DNA of 64,000 nt from contig OZ020525.1 of the NCBI GenBank assembly GCA_963971425.1, positions 1,736,001-1,800,000 on the forward strand. The letters run 5' to 3'. The stretch's first letter is position 1; each line of letters starts with the position of its first letter. The translations under genes and the position numbers were made by a program. This stretch comes from Bryoerythrophyllum caledonicum (taxonomy: Eukaryota; Streptophyta; Bryopsida; Pottiales; Pottiaceae). The notes beneath the pieces were generated by a model. That model did not search any database, was not told the origin of the DNA, and saw only the letters and a list, made by a program, of their open reading frames with translations. Below are positions 10,501 to 19,690 of this stretch, one piece after another.

Positions 10501-11005
10501 AGCAAACTAACATCATGATTAACATTATGGTAATTAATTGAGACCCTTTAAAATGCAAAAATTGGACACCAATTGAAGTCAAAGTCTGCTGATCCATAAA
10601 ACGCAGGGATGAAAATGAGCCTATTCTCAATTTCAAACATTATAATCTTTCAATCCGTGCGGTCAAACTTTATGAAATTTTGTGAGTATATTACTTAATA
10701 GGTGTTTATTGAGATCCTGCGGTTAAAACTATAAAAAAACCTTCATTTTTTCATCCAAGATAATTGCACTAAAACAAGCATTTTTAAGGAGTTTTGGTTG
10801 AGATATTCACTACACCATTTATGGACTATGGTACTTTGGGTATCAATAGAGAGGGTATCACATCCAGGGTATGAATTCATGGGTACAAACATCCGGTTAT
10901 CAACATATATTGGATCAGGGTATCAATTAGGGTTTCAAATTTAGGGTTTTGTTTAGAGGGTATCAACTGAGGATATCAATCCTTAGACCCTTGGGTAGTG
11001 CAAGG
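10500..11005. other. Remainder of miniature element, then GGGTATCA-rich stretch; no gene
   Basis: Up to about 10,800 this is the 3' part of the same miniature-element family as 13,221-14,159. From 10,840 to 10,990 degenerate GGGTATCA and TTAGGGTTT words recur. No coding signal is seen. Confidence 0.5.
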
Positions 11006-11029
11006 AGGGGTGTGCGCGCGCACACCCCT
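11006..11029. repeat. Perfect 24-bp palindrome with alternating CG core
   Basis: AGGGGTGTGCGCGC continued by its exact reverse complement makes a perfect palindrome of 24 bp. The core is alternating purine-pyrimidine, which favours cruciform or Z-DNA. A 22-bp version lies at 11942-11963. Confidence 0.9.
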
Positions 11030-11039
11030 GCCATAGTTC

Positions 11040-11335
11040 TGTGGAGGCTGTGAGCGTGAGAGAGGGTTTGGAGGAGGGAGATGCTTGTGAGAGTGTTGTG
11101 TGTTTGTGAGAGAGGGCTTGTGAGAGGCTTGTGGGTTCGTGAGAGAAGGGCTTGTGAGGAGAGAAGATTTGTGAGGGAGAGGAATGGAGGGGAGGTGTGT
11201 GGAGAGAAGAGTTGTGAGGGAGAGGAATGGAGGGGAGGTGTGAGGGAGAGAAATTTGGTTGCGGCTAGGGTTTGGGAGAGAGAAGAAAAAAGATTGGGGG
11301 TTGTGAGGAATGGTGGGGAAAAAAAAAAAAAAAAG
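11040..11335 (+). repeat. GTGAGAGAGGG-rich purine tract; no gene
   Basis: Degenerate repeats of words such as TTGTGAGAGAGGG and GGGGAGGTGTG, ending in an A-run at 11,320-11,334. Purine-rich sequence creates an artificial open frame here; nothing about it suggests a real protein. Confidence 0.6.
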
Positions 11336-11705
11336 TAGCCGCAGCGGCTGCGCCAGGCCGCAGCGCCTGCGCCAGGCCGNNNNNNNNNNNNNNNNNNNNN
11401 NNNNNNNNNNNNNNNNNNNNNNNNNNNNNNNNNNNNNNNNNNNNNNNNNNNNNNNNNNNNNNNNNNNNNNNNNNNNNNNNNNNNNNNNNNNNNNNNNNNN
11501 NNNNNNNNNNNNNNNNNNNNNNNNNNNNNNNNNNNNNNNNNNNNNNNNNNNNNNNNNNNNNNNNNNNNNNNNNNNNNNNGGCCGCAGCGCCTGCGCCGGG
11601 CCGCCGTGCCTGGGCCAGGCGGCAGCGAGGGCTGCCGTGCCGGCTGCCTGGCCGGGCTGCCGTGCGGGCTGCCTTGCAGGGCTGCCTCGCAGGGCTGCCG
11701 CGCAG
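11335..11705. repeat. GC-rich minisatellite containing a 200-N assembly gap
   Basis: Units of about 19 bp around CGCAGCGCCTGCGCCAGGC flank a gap of exactly 200 N (11380-11579); the right side turns into GGGCTGCCGTGC-type repeats. A gap of round length placed in GC-rich tandem repeat means the true array length is unknown. Confidence 0.9.
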
Positions 11706-11941
11706 GTTACTAGTGATTGGGGTTACTAATGATTGGGGTTACTCATCATGATGCTACTCATCATGATGGTTTTGGGTATGGCTCACAGAAACTCCGGGCG
11801 CAGAAACTTTTAGTGTTGATTGTCATGGTGTACAGGAACCCACGAAGCTCTTTCTCACTTTCGTCGAGAGGAATCACGAAGGTCCTTGCATGAGGTTTGA
11901 GCCAAGAAGTTTTTGGATGAATGGAGGAGCACCAGGAGTTG

Positions 11942-11963
11942 GGGGTGTGCGCGCGCACACCCC
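11942..11963. repeat. Perfect 22-bp palindrome, partner of the one at 11006
   Basis: GGGGTGTGCGC followed by its exact reverse complement. With 11006-11029 it brackets about 0.9 kb of GC-rich repeat and the gap, suggesting the pair could mark the ends of an inserted unit. Confidence 0.85.
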
Positions 11964-12000
11964 ATGAGGCGTTACGCGAACGCCATGGGGAACGAGGGGA

Positions 12001-12115
12001 CTAGGGTTTGGTTTTAGGGTTTGGGTTTCTAGTTGTGGCGGCTAGGGTTTGGTTCTGGCGGCTAGGGATTGGTTGCGGCGGTTAGGGTTTGGCTGCGGCA
12101 GCTAGGGTTTGAACT
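12001..12115 (+). repeat. Degenerate GCTAGGGTTTGG minisatellite with telomere-like core
   Basis: About five to six units of roughly 20 bp carry TAGGGTTT, the core of the plant telomere repeat TTTAGGG, spaced by GGTTGCGGCG-like sequence. It is an interstitial minisatellite, not a telomere. Confidence 0.75.
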
Positions 12116-13216
12116 AGTGTGCTGATGTGCCATTCCATAGATTTAGTGCCACACTACGGGCTACTCACATTACTGAAGTTTTCAGTGGGTTTTGGTGTCA
12201 CTTTGATGTTACTAGTTGACTGACTAGTTGTAAACAAATAACTTCTGTTGTATTTGTAATTTTTGAACATACTGAAGGTGTCCTCGTTTGTATGCTCAAA
12301 TATTGGTACTGCTGACCTTACACTATTGTAAATCTGACCGATCTATTATCATCATAAACCTAACCCTGGAGTTCCCTCGGATTCAGAATTGAAACAAGGT
12401 TAGAAGCTTACCAAATTTGCAGAAGTCTCCTCGATGTGCAAATTTCCTTCAATCTACACGGTCCACACAAAGTTGACAGAAGTCAGTGACTGAAGTAAAA
12501 ACGCACATGGCCTTGAGCTTTCGATTGCAAGAGAGCTTACCTTAGGTACTGGGAAGAGAAATGACCTCCAGATTTTCACAGAAACCTTATATCCATGCTG
12601 GAAACTTGTGCCTGAAGTATACTAGTCAAAATTTGACTTTCGAAATTTGGACCTTTTGCTTTGTATTTTCTTATGTTTAAAATTTTTACATAATATATTA
12701 AAATTTTGGGCTATATGTAATACGAAGATACATAGGAGTTTTTATCACATAGTTTACCATATAAATTTTATGCATGTGTCGCAGGTAAAGTGGGAAGGGT
12801 TGAAAAACATGTCCAATAACGACAGAATGGTGATTCAATGTTTAACGCCATCAAGCATCAGTGCGTGTACCACTAATACCTGCTACGTATCTTGAGGTAA
12901 ACATTTATTTTTATACAAGTTTAAGATTGATTATTGATTGATCTTCTATACTATGTTGTTTGTAGAATAACTTTTATGTGGATGTACAAACCTTTCTTTT
13001 ATTAGGGATTGTAACAAGTTCCAATGGTTGCAGTAATAGCTCGTAGACAACATGGTTCATTTTCTTCCCTAGGTTCAGTGGATTCCCTCCGTTTTCAGTT
13101 CACTTGGATTCAAAAGATTGCATCACACCTGATCTAGATTCATTATCATCATGTCAAGACTGATATAAGTTCCATTTTACACCAATGTTTAAGGATACAA
13201 TAGAGGTGTAGCATAT
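12116..13216. other. No gene recognised between the two transposon genes
   Basis: AT-rich sequence of mixed composition. Short open frames (for example 12,647-12,895) have no recognisable features. It may contain the 5' untranslated region or promoter of the transposase gene, but no motif decides this. Confidence 0.4.
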
Positions 13217-13220
13217 TTAG

Positions 13221-14159
13221 CCCCTAAAGGATCATGTGTCATAAATAAGATTTTTCAAAATTTAGGCACGTTCCTATGGTGTCAGTTTCCAACATTCCTT
13301 CTTTGAAAATTTTACTATAGAAAGGCATTACCAAGACTTCAGTGGAAAAACAATTTTTACCTTAATTGGACATTTGATAAAAAAATATAAGGGTTTTGAA
13401 TTTCAAATGGGGAGAGCGGGCAAGTCCGACACGTCCAAAAACTTTTGCTTAGACACTCTGTTAAATGTGAGATTTTCAGTACTTGCAAGTAATATTATTT
13501 CCTTTGATGTTGTCAAAATAAGTTCTTGTCTTTAGTGAAAAATAACATACCAACACAAACATTTTCACACATTGTCAGCCAGTGTTGGGCAAGGTATCCA
13601 CAAAACGTCTTGTTTTTCAAATAAAACCTAGATATCTTTTTATTTTTTAGTTTTTATTTTTTCCAGAACAATATGTGGTGTAAACCTTCTTATTGACCTT
13701 TTGGAGTACCAATCTAAAACATATTAAGTTCACAAAAATCTACAGAGTGAATTAACAAATTCCGAACTTCCACTCCTTGCTCAATTGTTTTGAATATGCT
13801 ACACCCGTTCTCTACCTCTAAAAATTGGTGTACAAGGAACTAACATCATGCTTAACAAGATGGTTATGGATTTAGACCTTCTGTAGTGCAAAAATTTGAC
13901 ACCAAGTGAAGTCAAAATCTACTAATCCACTCCACGCAGGAAAGAAAATGAACCATATGCTTGACTCAAACACTATTATCTTTCAATCTGTGCGGTCAAA
14001 GTTTATGAAATTTTGTTTATATATTACTTAATAAACCTTAAGTGAGATCCTACGGTCAAAACTAGAAATTAAATTTTTCGTCTCCATTTTTGTTTATTGC
14101 ATTAGAATCCAACAATTTTGAAGTCTTTTTTGTGTAAGACTGTCAGTGTACCTTCAGGG
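13221..14159 (+). mobile_element. TTAA-type miniature element, full-length copy (939 bp)
   Basis: It starts CCCCTAAAGGATCATGTGTC after TTAG (13217-13220) and ends with the reverse complement of CCCTGAAGGTACACTGAC before TTAA (14160-14163). The interior matches 18,755-19,686. The TTAA flank and CCC-starting inverted ends are hallmarks of piggyBac-type elements. It has no coding capacity and sits in the intergenic space of the 13-kb transposon, so it inserted later. Confidence 0.7.
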
Positions 14160-14381
14160 TTAAAGACTCCGTGCAAGGAATTCATGCTCTACAAATTCTA
14201 ATTTATTTCATTTCAAAGCAGTTTTATCAAAAAGTCCAATTTCATCATCATATTTTGAACAGTAAATATGTGTTTAGAAACATTTCTTTTATTAGATGAA
14301 TGGTGCTTTGAAGGTTTAGAATTAGTACATGTATTTTGACTAATGTGCAGCCATAATGTTCCTATGTTTTTAATAGTGATA

Positions 14382-17300
14382 ATGGAGAGCCGCACGATTC
14401 AGACTCCTTCGATACGGCCACACATCCAAATGGATAATATACATTCCAATAGCTCAGTGGGGGCTCGTTTAGTACGAGCAGCACGTGCAAGGAAAATTCA
14501 ACAGAGATCTGTTGGGATCATGACATCTGAATTAGATACGGCCGTAGAATTGCTTTCTGAGAGAGGAGATGTGGTGGGCTTAGCAACTAGGGAGCATGCA
14601 TTCAAAAGTGGCATGGAATTGAATGGGTCGAAGTTGTTCCCATACGAGGTGGCGGTGCGTATCACTAGGGTAGATGATGCATTGCATTGGACCGGAGAGA
14701 TTGTAGGAGAACGCCTTGGCATGTGTATGGGCTTGATCATTCGTTGGCATCGGTCTTTGCTACGTGTAGTGGCTGTAGAACCTGATATTACAGGTGTCCA
14801 TGGTGACATTGGATCACAGATAGCGCCTGCACAAGTGATGGCTCCAGAATTTAATTTCCCTGAGTTCATCAACACACCTGGATCCACCCAGAGGTCTCGA
14901 CGCAGTAGTCAAGCTTCTAACGCCATAGATGAAAATTCGCCGTTTTCCCAGCCTACTCCCTCAAATATCCAAGATTTGCCCCATGTAGATGGATTTTCTT
15001 ATCTGAGACCAGCACGTCGTCCCTATTCTATGCAAAATAGGAGAAGGAGAGATTCAAGGGAGACATCATTGACAGAAGCTGGACCATTCAAGGTATCGCT
15101 TAGAAGCGTGCAAATTGCAATGGCACAAGGAGGATGCAAACGCAATTGTTTGAGGGACGTTCCAGCAAGGTATCTATTGGACATGCGATATAATGCATGG
15201 GCTACTGAGTTTTCAGTACGAAGTACGTGGATGAGACAGATGTTGGTTTCTTTTTATACAAGGACGGAAGGAACTCGTCGAGACAAGTTTGTAACAAAGT
15301 TAGATGGGAAAGAAATTTGCAATGCTTGCTACGCTCTTGGGGTTGGATATTCACAGAGGCGCTTTAAGCAATTGAAGAAGGACTGTCTAATATATGGGAG
15401 AGTGACATCGATTCACGGCAATACCCTTTCAGATCCGATCAGAGAGAGCACTAGAATGTCTGCAGCAGATGCTTGCTTTAAATCATTTGTCGATGAAGCT
15501 GGTTGTCCTCAACCTCATCGTTGTATTCGCCGTAAGAGTGACAACGAAGTGGTGCCTCTCATTCTCCTTCCTATGAATACAGCCAAATTTGATGTATTCA
15601 ATTACGTGAACGAGGAGGTCAAGAGAATTTGTAATGGAGAAACCATTTCTATGAGTTCGTTCCGGAGGATGTGGCGCATCAAATATCCCCACGTTCAGGT
15701 ACCTCCATTCTCAAGATTCTCAAAGTGTTATCATTGTTGGGAGTATAAATGTGCCATGGAGGGAACCACCAATGCGGATGCAAGGATAAAGATAAAGGAG
15801 TTGTTTATGTTGCATCTGCGCAACCAGATGGAAGAACGTAGGCATTATTGGATATTCAAGAGGTCGTGTTATATTAGCCCTGAGTTGTACATGTGCATCA
15901 TAGTGGATGGCATGGACCAAAATACGACCATGGTACCGAGGATGCGTCAGACTGTGAAGAACATTGAACACCGATTTGTGAAGACCCATCTATGTGGTGC
16001 TCTTGTACATGGGATTGGTTTATATTGCGACGTGTGGTTTGGGGCTCACCACAAACACGATAGCAACCAAGTCGTGAGTACATTGTTGTACGTGATAGGA
16101 GATGTGTTGCGGAGGAGGGGCTTTTTGCCACCAACACTGCGAATTCAGGCGGACAACTGCACACGTGAGAACAAAAACATTTATATGTTTGCTCTATGTG
16201 CTACATTGGTGGGATTGGGGTTTTTTCAGGAGGTAGAACTATCTTTTCTCATAGTGGGCCATACACACGAAGATATTGATCAACGCTTCAGTTGTATATC
16301 AAATACGTTGAAGAGGTCGGACGTGGATTCGTTGAAGGAAATGATGAGTCTTATAGAACGAGGAACATCCCCTACGGAGGCATTTGTTAGCGCGCGGCTG
16401 CTAGAGAATGTATGGGATTGGAAAATGTTCATAACTCCTCACTTATTGACAGGTCAGGATTCATTGGTGGGCATAACATTTCCGCACCACATGCGATTCT
16501 ATATGGACAATCGAGAAGGGACTCGTGAGGTTCGAGTACAACACAAGCATTATTGCAAGGATCCATGGGGACCGGAGGTAGGGACGAAAACTTTGAGGTC
16601 ATTGCCAAATAGGGATGAGCGACCATCGTTTGCGGAAGTATTTGCAGCGGACGAACGGGAGTTGAAGGCGTTGGATGACTTCATTACATATAAACAAAGG
16701 TGCATTCAACGGTTGCAGCATGAGGACAAGAATCGTGAGGCAAAAGTAGAGGCTGAAAGATTGAAACTCTATTTAGCTCAATTTCCACACAAAGACCGTA
16801 GCAATGAGCATCGTACCTCACCGTTTTGGCCTTCAGAGTTTTCCAACATCGGACCTACAGAGAGTGCATCTTTGGATGTAATGGATGGTGCAAGTGAAGA
16901 AAATCGCGAGGTACATGTCGTAGAGCAGGTAGTGGCCATGCTTCCAAATGCCGAGGCTCGAGGATACTTTGGTCCTCGTAGAGGAAGACCCTCTAATCAA
17001 GCAGTGCGTAGGGCACAACAAATAGAGCGCAACTATGTTGAGGAACGCGCCGAAGAAGGAGCAATGTATGAAGGTAATCACGACCCATTTCCACCATTTA
17101 ATCCACAATCTGATATCCGTTGTGGACAGTTTGTAGCCTTGAGTGTTGATCGAGCAGAGATAGAAGGCGGTGTACCATTCTATGTGGGGAAAGTGATTGA
17201 GGAAGGAAAAAACCGATGGAGACTTAAGATTAAAGTTTGTTGGTATTGGCCCATCATCCAAAGGGGGGTTGCTGATGGACATGGATCTTCTGCACAACGA

Positions 17301-17573
17301 TATGCGAATTGCATGGATTCATTCTGGGAGCCATCTGGGGAGAACCATAGTTGGGTAGAGAAAGATGCATGCATTTTTTCATGGGTAGACACACCGGAAA
17401 GAACCATGTCCGGGGCCAACGGGTGCAGAAAGCGCAATGTATTTGGAGTGCAAGTTGAAAGCAGGATTCGCATTCTTCAATCGGCAAAGGCTCACATCCT
17501 ACAATATATTGCAATGCAAACCGAAGCTATCGATGACGACCGTTTGCAAGCAGCCCTAAATTCTATGGAGTAG
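14382..17573 (+). CDS. DUF7869-type DDE/D transposase (1063 residues, intact)
   Basis: The frame is open from 14343; the ATG at 14382 (MESRTIQTPS) is the preferred start because the preceding 13 residues look non-coding. Residues 300-340 hold a cysteine-containing segment with CNACYALGVGYSQRRF, typical of the region before the catalytic core in this family, and CYHCWEYKC occurs near 450. The RNase H-like core shows three acidic positions on expected strands and helix: IIVDGMDQ (D509), QADNCTRENKN (D591) and LSFLIVGHTHEDIDQRFS (E630/D631). The ADNC-ENKN and LSFLI-GHT blocks match DUF7869 proteins of plants and other eukaryotes. Residues about 915-965 (PFYVGKV, then VCWYWP) resemble an SH3-like chromatin-binding fold. 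It should cut and join the inverted ends of its own element. It is transcribed away from the ParB-like gene. Family assignment is from motifs. Confidence 0.75.
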   Translation: MESRTIQTPSIRPHIQMDNIHSNSSVGARLVRAARARKIQQRSVGIMTSELDTAVELLSERGDVVGLATREHAFKSGMELNGSKLFPYEVAVRITRVDDALHWTGEIVGERLGMCMGLIIRWHRSLLRVVAVEPDITGVHGDIGSQIAPAQVMAPEFNFPEFINTPGSTQRSRRSSQASNAIDENSPFSQPTPSNIQDLPHVDGFSYLRPARRPYSMQNRRRRDSRETSLTEAGPFKVSLRSVQIAMAQGGCKRNCLRDVPARYLLDMRYNAWATEFSVRSTWMRQMLVSFYTRTEGTRRDKFVTKLDGKEICNACYALGVGYSQRRFKQLKKDCLIYGRVTSIHGNTLSDPIRESTRMSAADACFKSFVDEAGCPQPHRCIRRKSDNEVVPLILLPMNTAKFDVFNYVNEEVKRICNGETISMSSFRRMWRIKYPHVQVPPFSRFSKCYHCWEYKCAMEGTTNADARIKIKELFMLHLRNQMEERRHYWIFKRSCYISPELYMCIIVDGMDQNTTMVPRMRQTVKNIEHRFVKTHLCGALVHGIGLYCDVWFGAHHKHDSNQVVSTLLYVIGDVLRRRGFLPPTLRIQADNCTRENKNIYMFALCATLVGLGFFQEVELSFLIVGHTHEDIDQRFSCISNTLKRSDVDSLKEMMSLIERGTSPTEAFVSARLLENVWDWKMFITPHLLTGQDSLVGITFPHHMRFYMDNREGTREVRVQHKHYCKDPWGPEVGTKTLRSLPNRDERPSFAEVFAADERELKALDDFITYKQRCIQRLQHEDKNREAKVEAERLKLYLAQFPHKDRSNEHRTSPFWPSEFSNIGPTESASLDVMDGASEENREVHVVEQVVAMLPNAEARGYFGPRRGRPSNQAVRRAQQIERNYVEERAEEGAMYEGNHDPFPPFNPQSDIRCGQFVALSVDRAEIEGGVPFYVGKVIEEGKNRWRLKIKVCWYWPIIQRGVADGHGSSAQRYANCMDSFWEPSGENHSWVEKDACIFSWVDTPERTMSGANGCRKRNVFGVQVESRIRILQSAKAHILQYIAMQTEAIDDDRLQAALNSME

Positions 17574-18114
17574 ATAGTGTGCCTTTTTTAGAGTATACTA
17601 GTTGTGTATGGTAATTGATATATACTGTATGTGTAAGAGTAGTATATTCTAAGGGTGATGTAAGACGTTATGTCATTAATCCTTTAGAGTAAAGCTGTGT
17701 TTACTATCGGTGCTAAGTCCAATTGTTGAAGCATCTATATTTAGTTTTCACCATTGTATGCATTATGTACTATGTAGAATATCTTTTAATCAACTGCCAA
17801 CCCTTGCAAAAAGTATGTTTTTTTGTAATTACGTCTGTTTATATATTACAATTCTTCAAATCTATCTTTGGAATATTGTGAAACTATATTAAATACACAT
17901 TTATCTAGTATTAACGAAGGGATACCACAAATTAGTTGAAAATGCCAAAAAATCGCTTCCAATATGAACAACCATAATTGTACATAATATTGTTGCAGAA
18001 GCTCAATTTTTTTTCCTTAGGAAAACATTTTTTTTCTTTGATTTTTTTTTTTTTTTTTCAATTTTGCCACTTTTGTTCGCAATGGCCGCCGTTGTACCCA
18101 AGTGCACTTTTAAA
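17574..18114. other. Right non-coding end of the 13-kb transposon
   Basis: AT-rich DNA with T-runs at 18,000-18,060. It should contain the transposase 3' untranslated region. A CAAGTGCACTTT word near 18,099 mirrors the left subterminal motif. Confidence 0.5.
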
Positions 18115-18147
18115 TGGCCAAGTGCATAATTGCTTAATTGCGTGTTT
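18115..18147 (-). repeat. Right terminal inverted repeat of the 13-kb transposon
   Basis: Reverse complement of the left end with one mismatch in 33. The six bases outward (18148-18153) read CACTAC on the minus strand, the canonical start of CACTA elements, but the left end does not share it. Confidence 0.9.
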
Positions 18148-18153
18148 GTAGTG

Positions 18154-18750
18154 ATTGCGTGCAAGGAGGTAGATCTACCAACACAACCTCATATCTGGGC
18201 GGCAGACTGCTAAAATTCCTTGTAAGTGACGGATCTAACTTCCAACACCAGTGCCCCACGCTTCAGAACTTTGCACAAGTTACTCTGTCACTAAGTCCTT
18301 CCAGTTGCCCCACAACCTCAGATCTGGGCTAGCCCTCTCCAACACATCCACTGCTCTACCAAACTTGCATCAGCCGCAAGACAAAGCTCATAGGGGCTTA
18401 CTCGGAGAATTCAGCTACCTCTCTCCGACCATGAGCTCAGTTTCTGCGGCTAAGTCACTACACTCCTCTCACCAGGAATTGCGGAGCGTTTAGGCGTCCA
18501 TCCTCCTAATATTCTACATCCTCTTGTTGGGTAAAAAATACATTTTATTCACCATTATTTATGGTATGCTTTTATCAAAACAACAAAGACCTTTAGGTGC
18601 ATTGCAAAAAATACAACAATAAATAGAGGATGTTACAAGTTTTATTACAATCTGAAGAATTCAAATCAGAGTAATATTTCTCAAAAATTTGATTGTAATT
18701 TAAAGTTTTTTCTACTCTTGGCCTAGACGCCTCCTGTAGGCTTCATTGTA
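18154..18750. other. No gene recognised
   Basis: Host flank to the right of the transposon. Mixed-composition sequence with short open frames only and no recognised repeat family. Confidence 0.4.
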
Positions 18751-18754
18751 CTAA

Positions 18755-19686
18755 CCCCTAAAGGATCAAGTGTCTCTTGGAGGGACCGTTTTTGCTTTTG
18801 GGCAAGTTCCTAAAATCTGAAAAGAAAAAAAGTTCATTGTGAAATTTTTATACTAGATTGTACGTGATGATATCTTTGTGGAGATATTTTAAAAGTTTTT
18901 TTGCATTCATAATATGAAAGTTATTAGCCTTCAAAGTCAAATTGGGGACTTTGGGCAACTCCAAAAGTTTTGCTAGATTTCTGTTGAGATTTTGCTAGAA
19001 GTTTTGCTAGAAGTTTTGCTAGAAGTTTCCATTGAGATTTTTCATGCATATAAAAAATATCACCCTCTTCGAAGATGTAAGAAAAAAAAATCTTGTATTT
19101 AGTGTAGTTTTAAAAAAAAACTTAAGTCATTAAACCTAGAGATCCGCATATTTTTCACTTTTTAATTTTTCAACAACAATATGTGGTGAAAACCTTCTTA
19201 TCGACCGTTTGGATTATCATTCTAAAACATATATAATTCTCAACAAAAAAAAGAAAGTGAAATAGAAATTATTGAACCTCCAGTCCTTGTATACTTCCAT
19301 ATGCCCGCCCATGTGGAAACTCGATGTTTTGAATATGCTACACATCCCTTCTCTACCTCTAAAAATTGGTGTATAGGGAACTAACATCATGTATAACACA
19401 ATGGTAAAAGATTTAGACCTTGTGTAGTGCAAAACTTTGATACCAAGTGAAATCAAAGTGTAGTGATCCACTCAACGCAGGGATGGAAATGAACCATTTT
19501 CTTAACTTCAAACACTATAATCTTTCTATCTGTGCACTGAAAGTTTTTGAAATTTTGTGAGTGTATTATTTAGTCACTCTTAATTGAGATCCTATGGTCA
19601 AAACCATGTATATAAGGTTTTGTTTCCTTCCTTACTCATTGCACTAGAAGTTTTTTTGGTGTGAAATTGTCATGGTCCTTTAGGGT
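18755..19686 (+). mobile_element. TTAA-type miniature element, full-length copy (932 bp)
   Basis: It begins CCCCTAAAGGATCAAGTGTC after CTAA and ends with the reverse complement of ACCCTAAAGGACCATGACA before TTAA (19687-19690). The interior carries the family hallmark near 19,320-19,390, a block reading CTACCTCTAAAAATTGGTG. No coding capacity. Confidence 0.75.
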
Positions 19687-19690
19687 TTAA

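Larger units (their letters stand above)
5104..18147. mobile_element. 13-kb DNA transposon with divergent ParB/methyltransferase-like and DUF7869-type transposase genes
   Basis: The ends are a 33-bp inverted repeat (5104-5136 and 18115-18147) with one mismatch, starting AAACACGCAATTAAGC. After a short indel both ends also share an AGTGCACT word. Inside are two long intact genes facing away from each other: a 1314-residue protein on the minus strand and a 1063-residue transposase on the plus strand. The space between them holds later insertions and an assembly gap. Outside the ends the two flanks are unrelated, which supports the boundaries. A target duplication is not clear: only GT directly abuts both sides. 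Extending the right end outward gives CACTAC, as in CACTA elements, but the left end does not. Confidence 0.75.

Noticed and set aside
11081-11751. Frames through the gap region
   Set aside because: They depend on purine-rich repeats, GC-rich minisatellite and 200 unknown bases.
12001-12115. Telomere or chromosome end
   Set aside because: The array is short, degenerate and interstitial, with GC-rich linkers.
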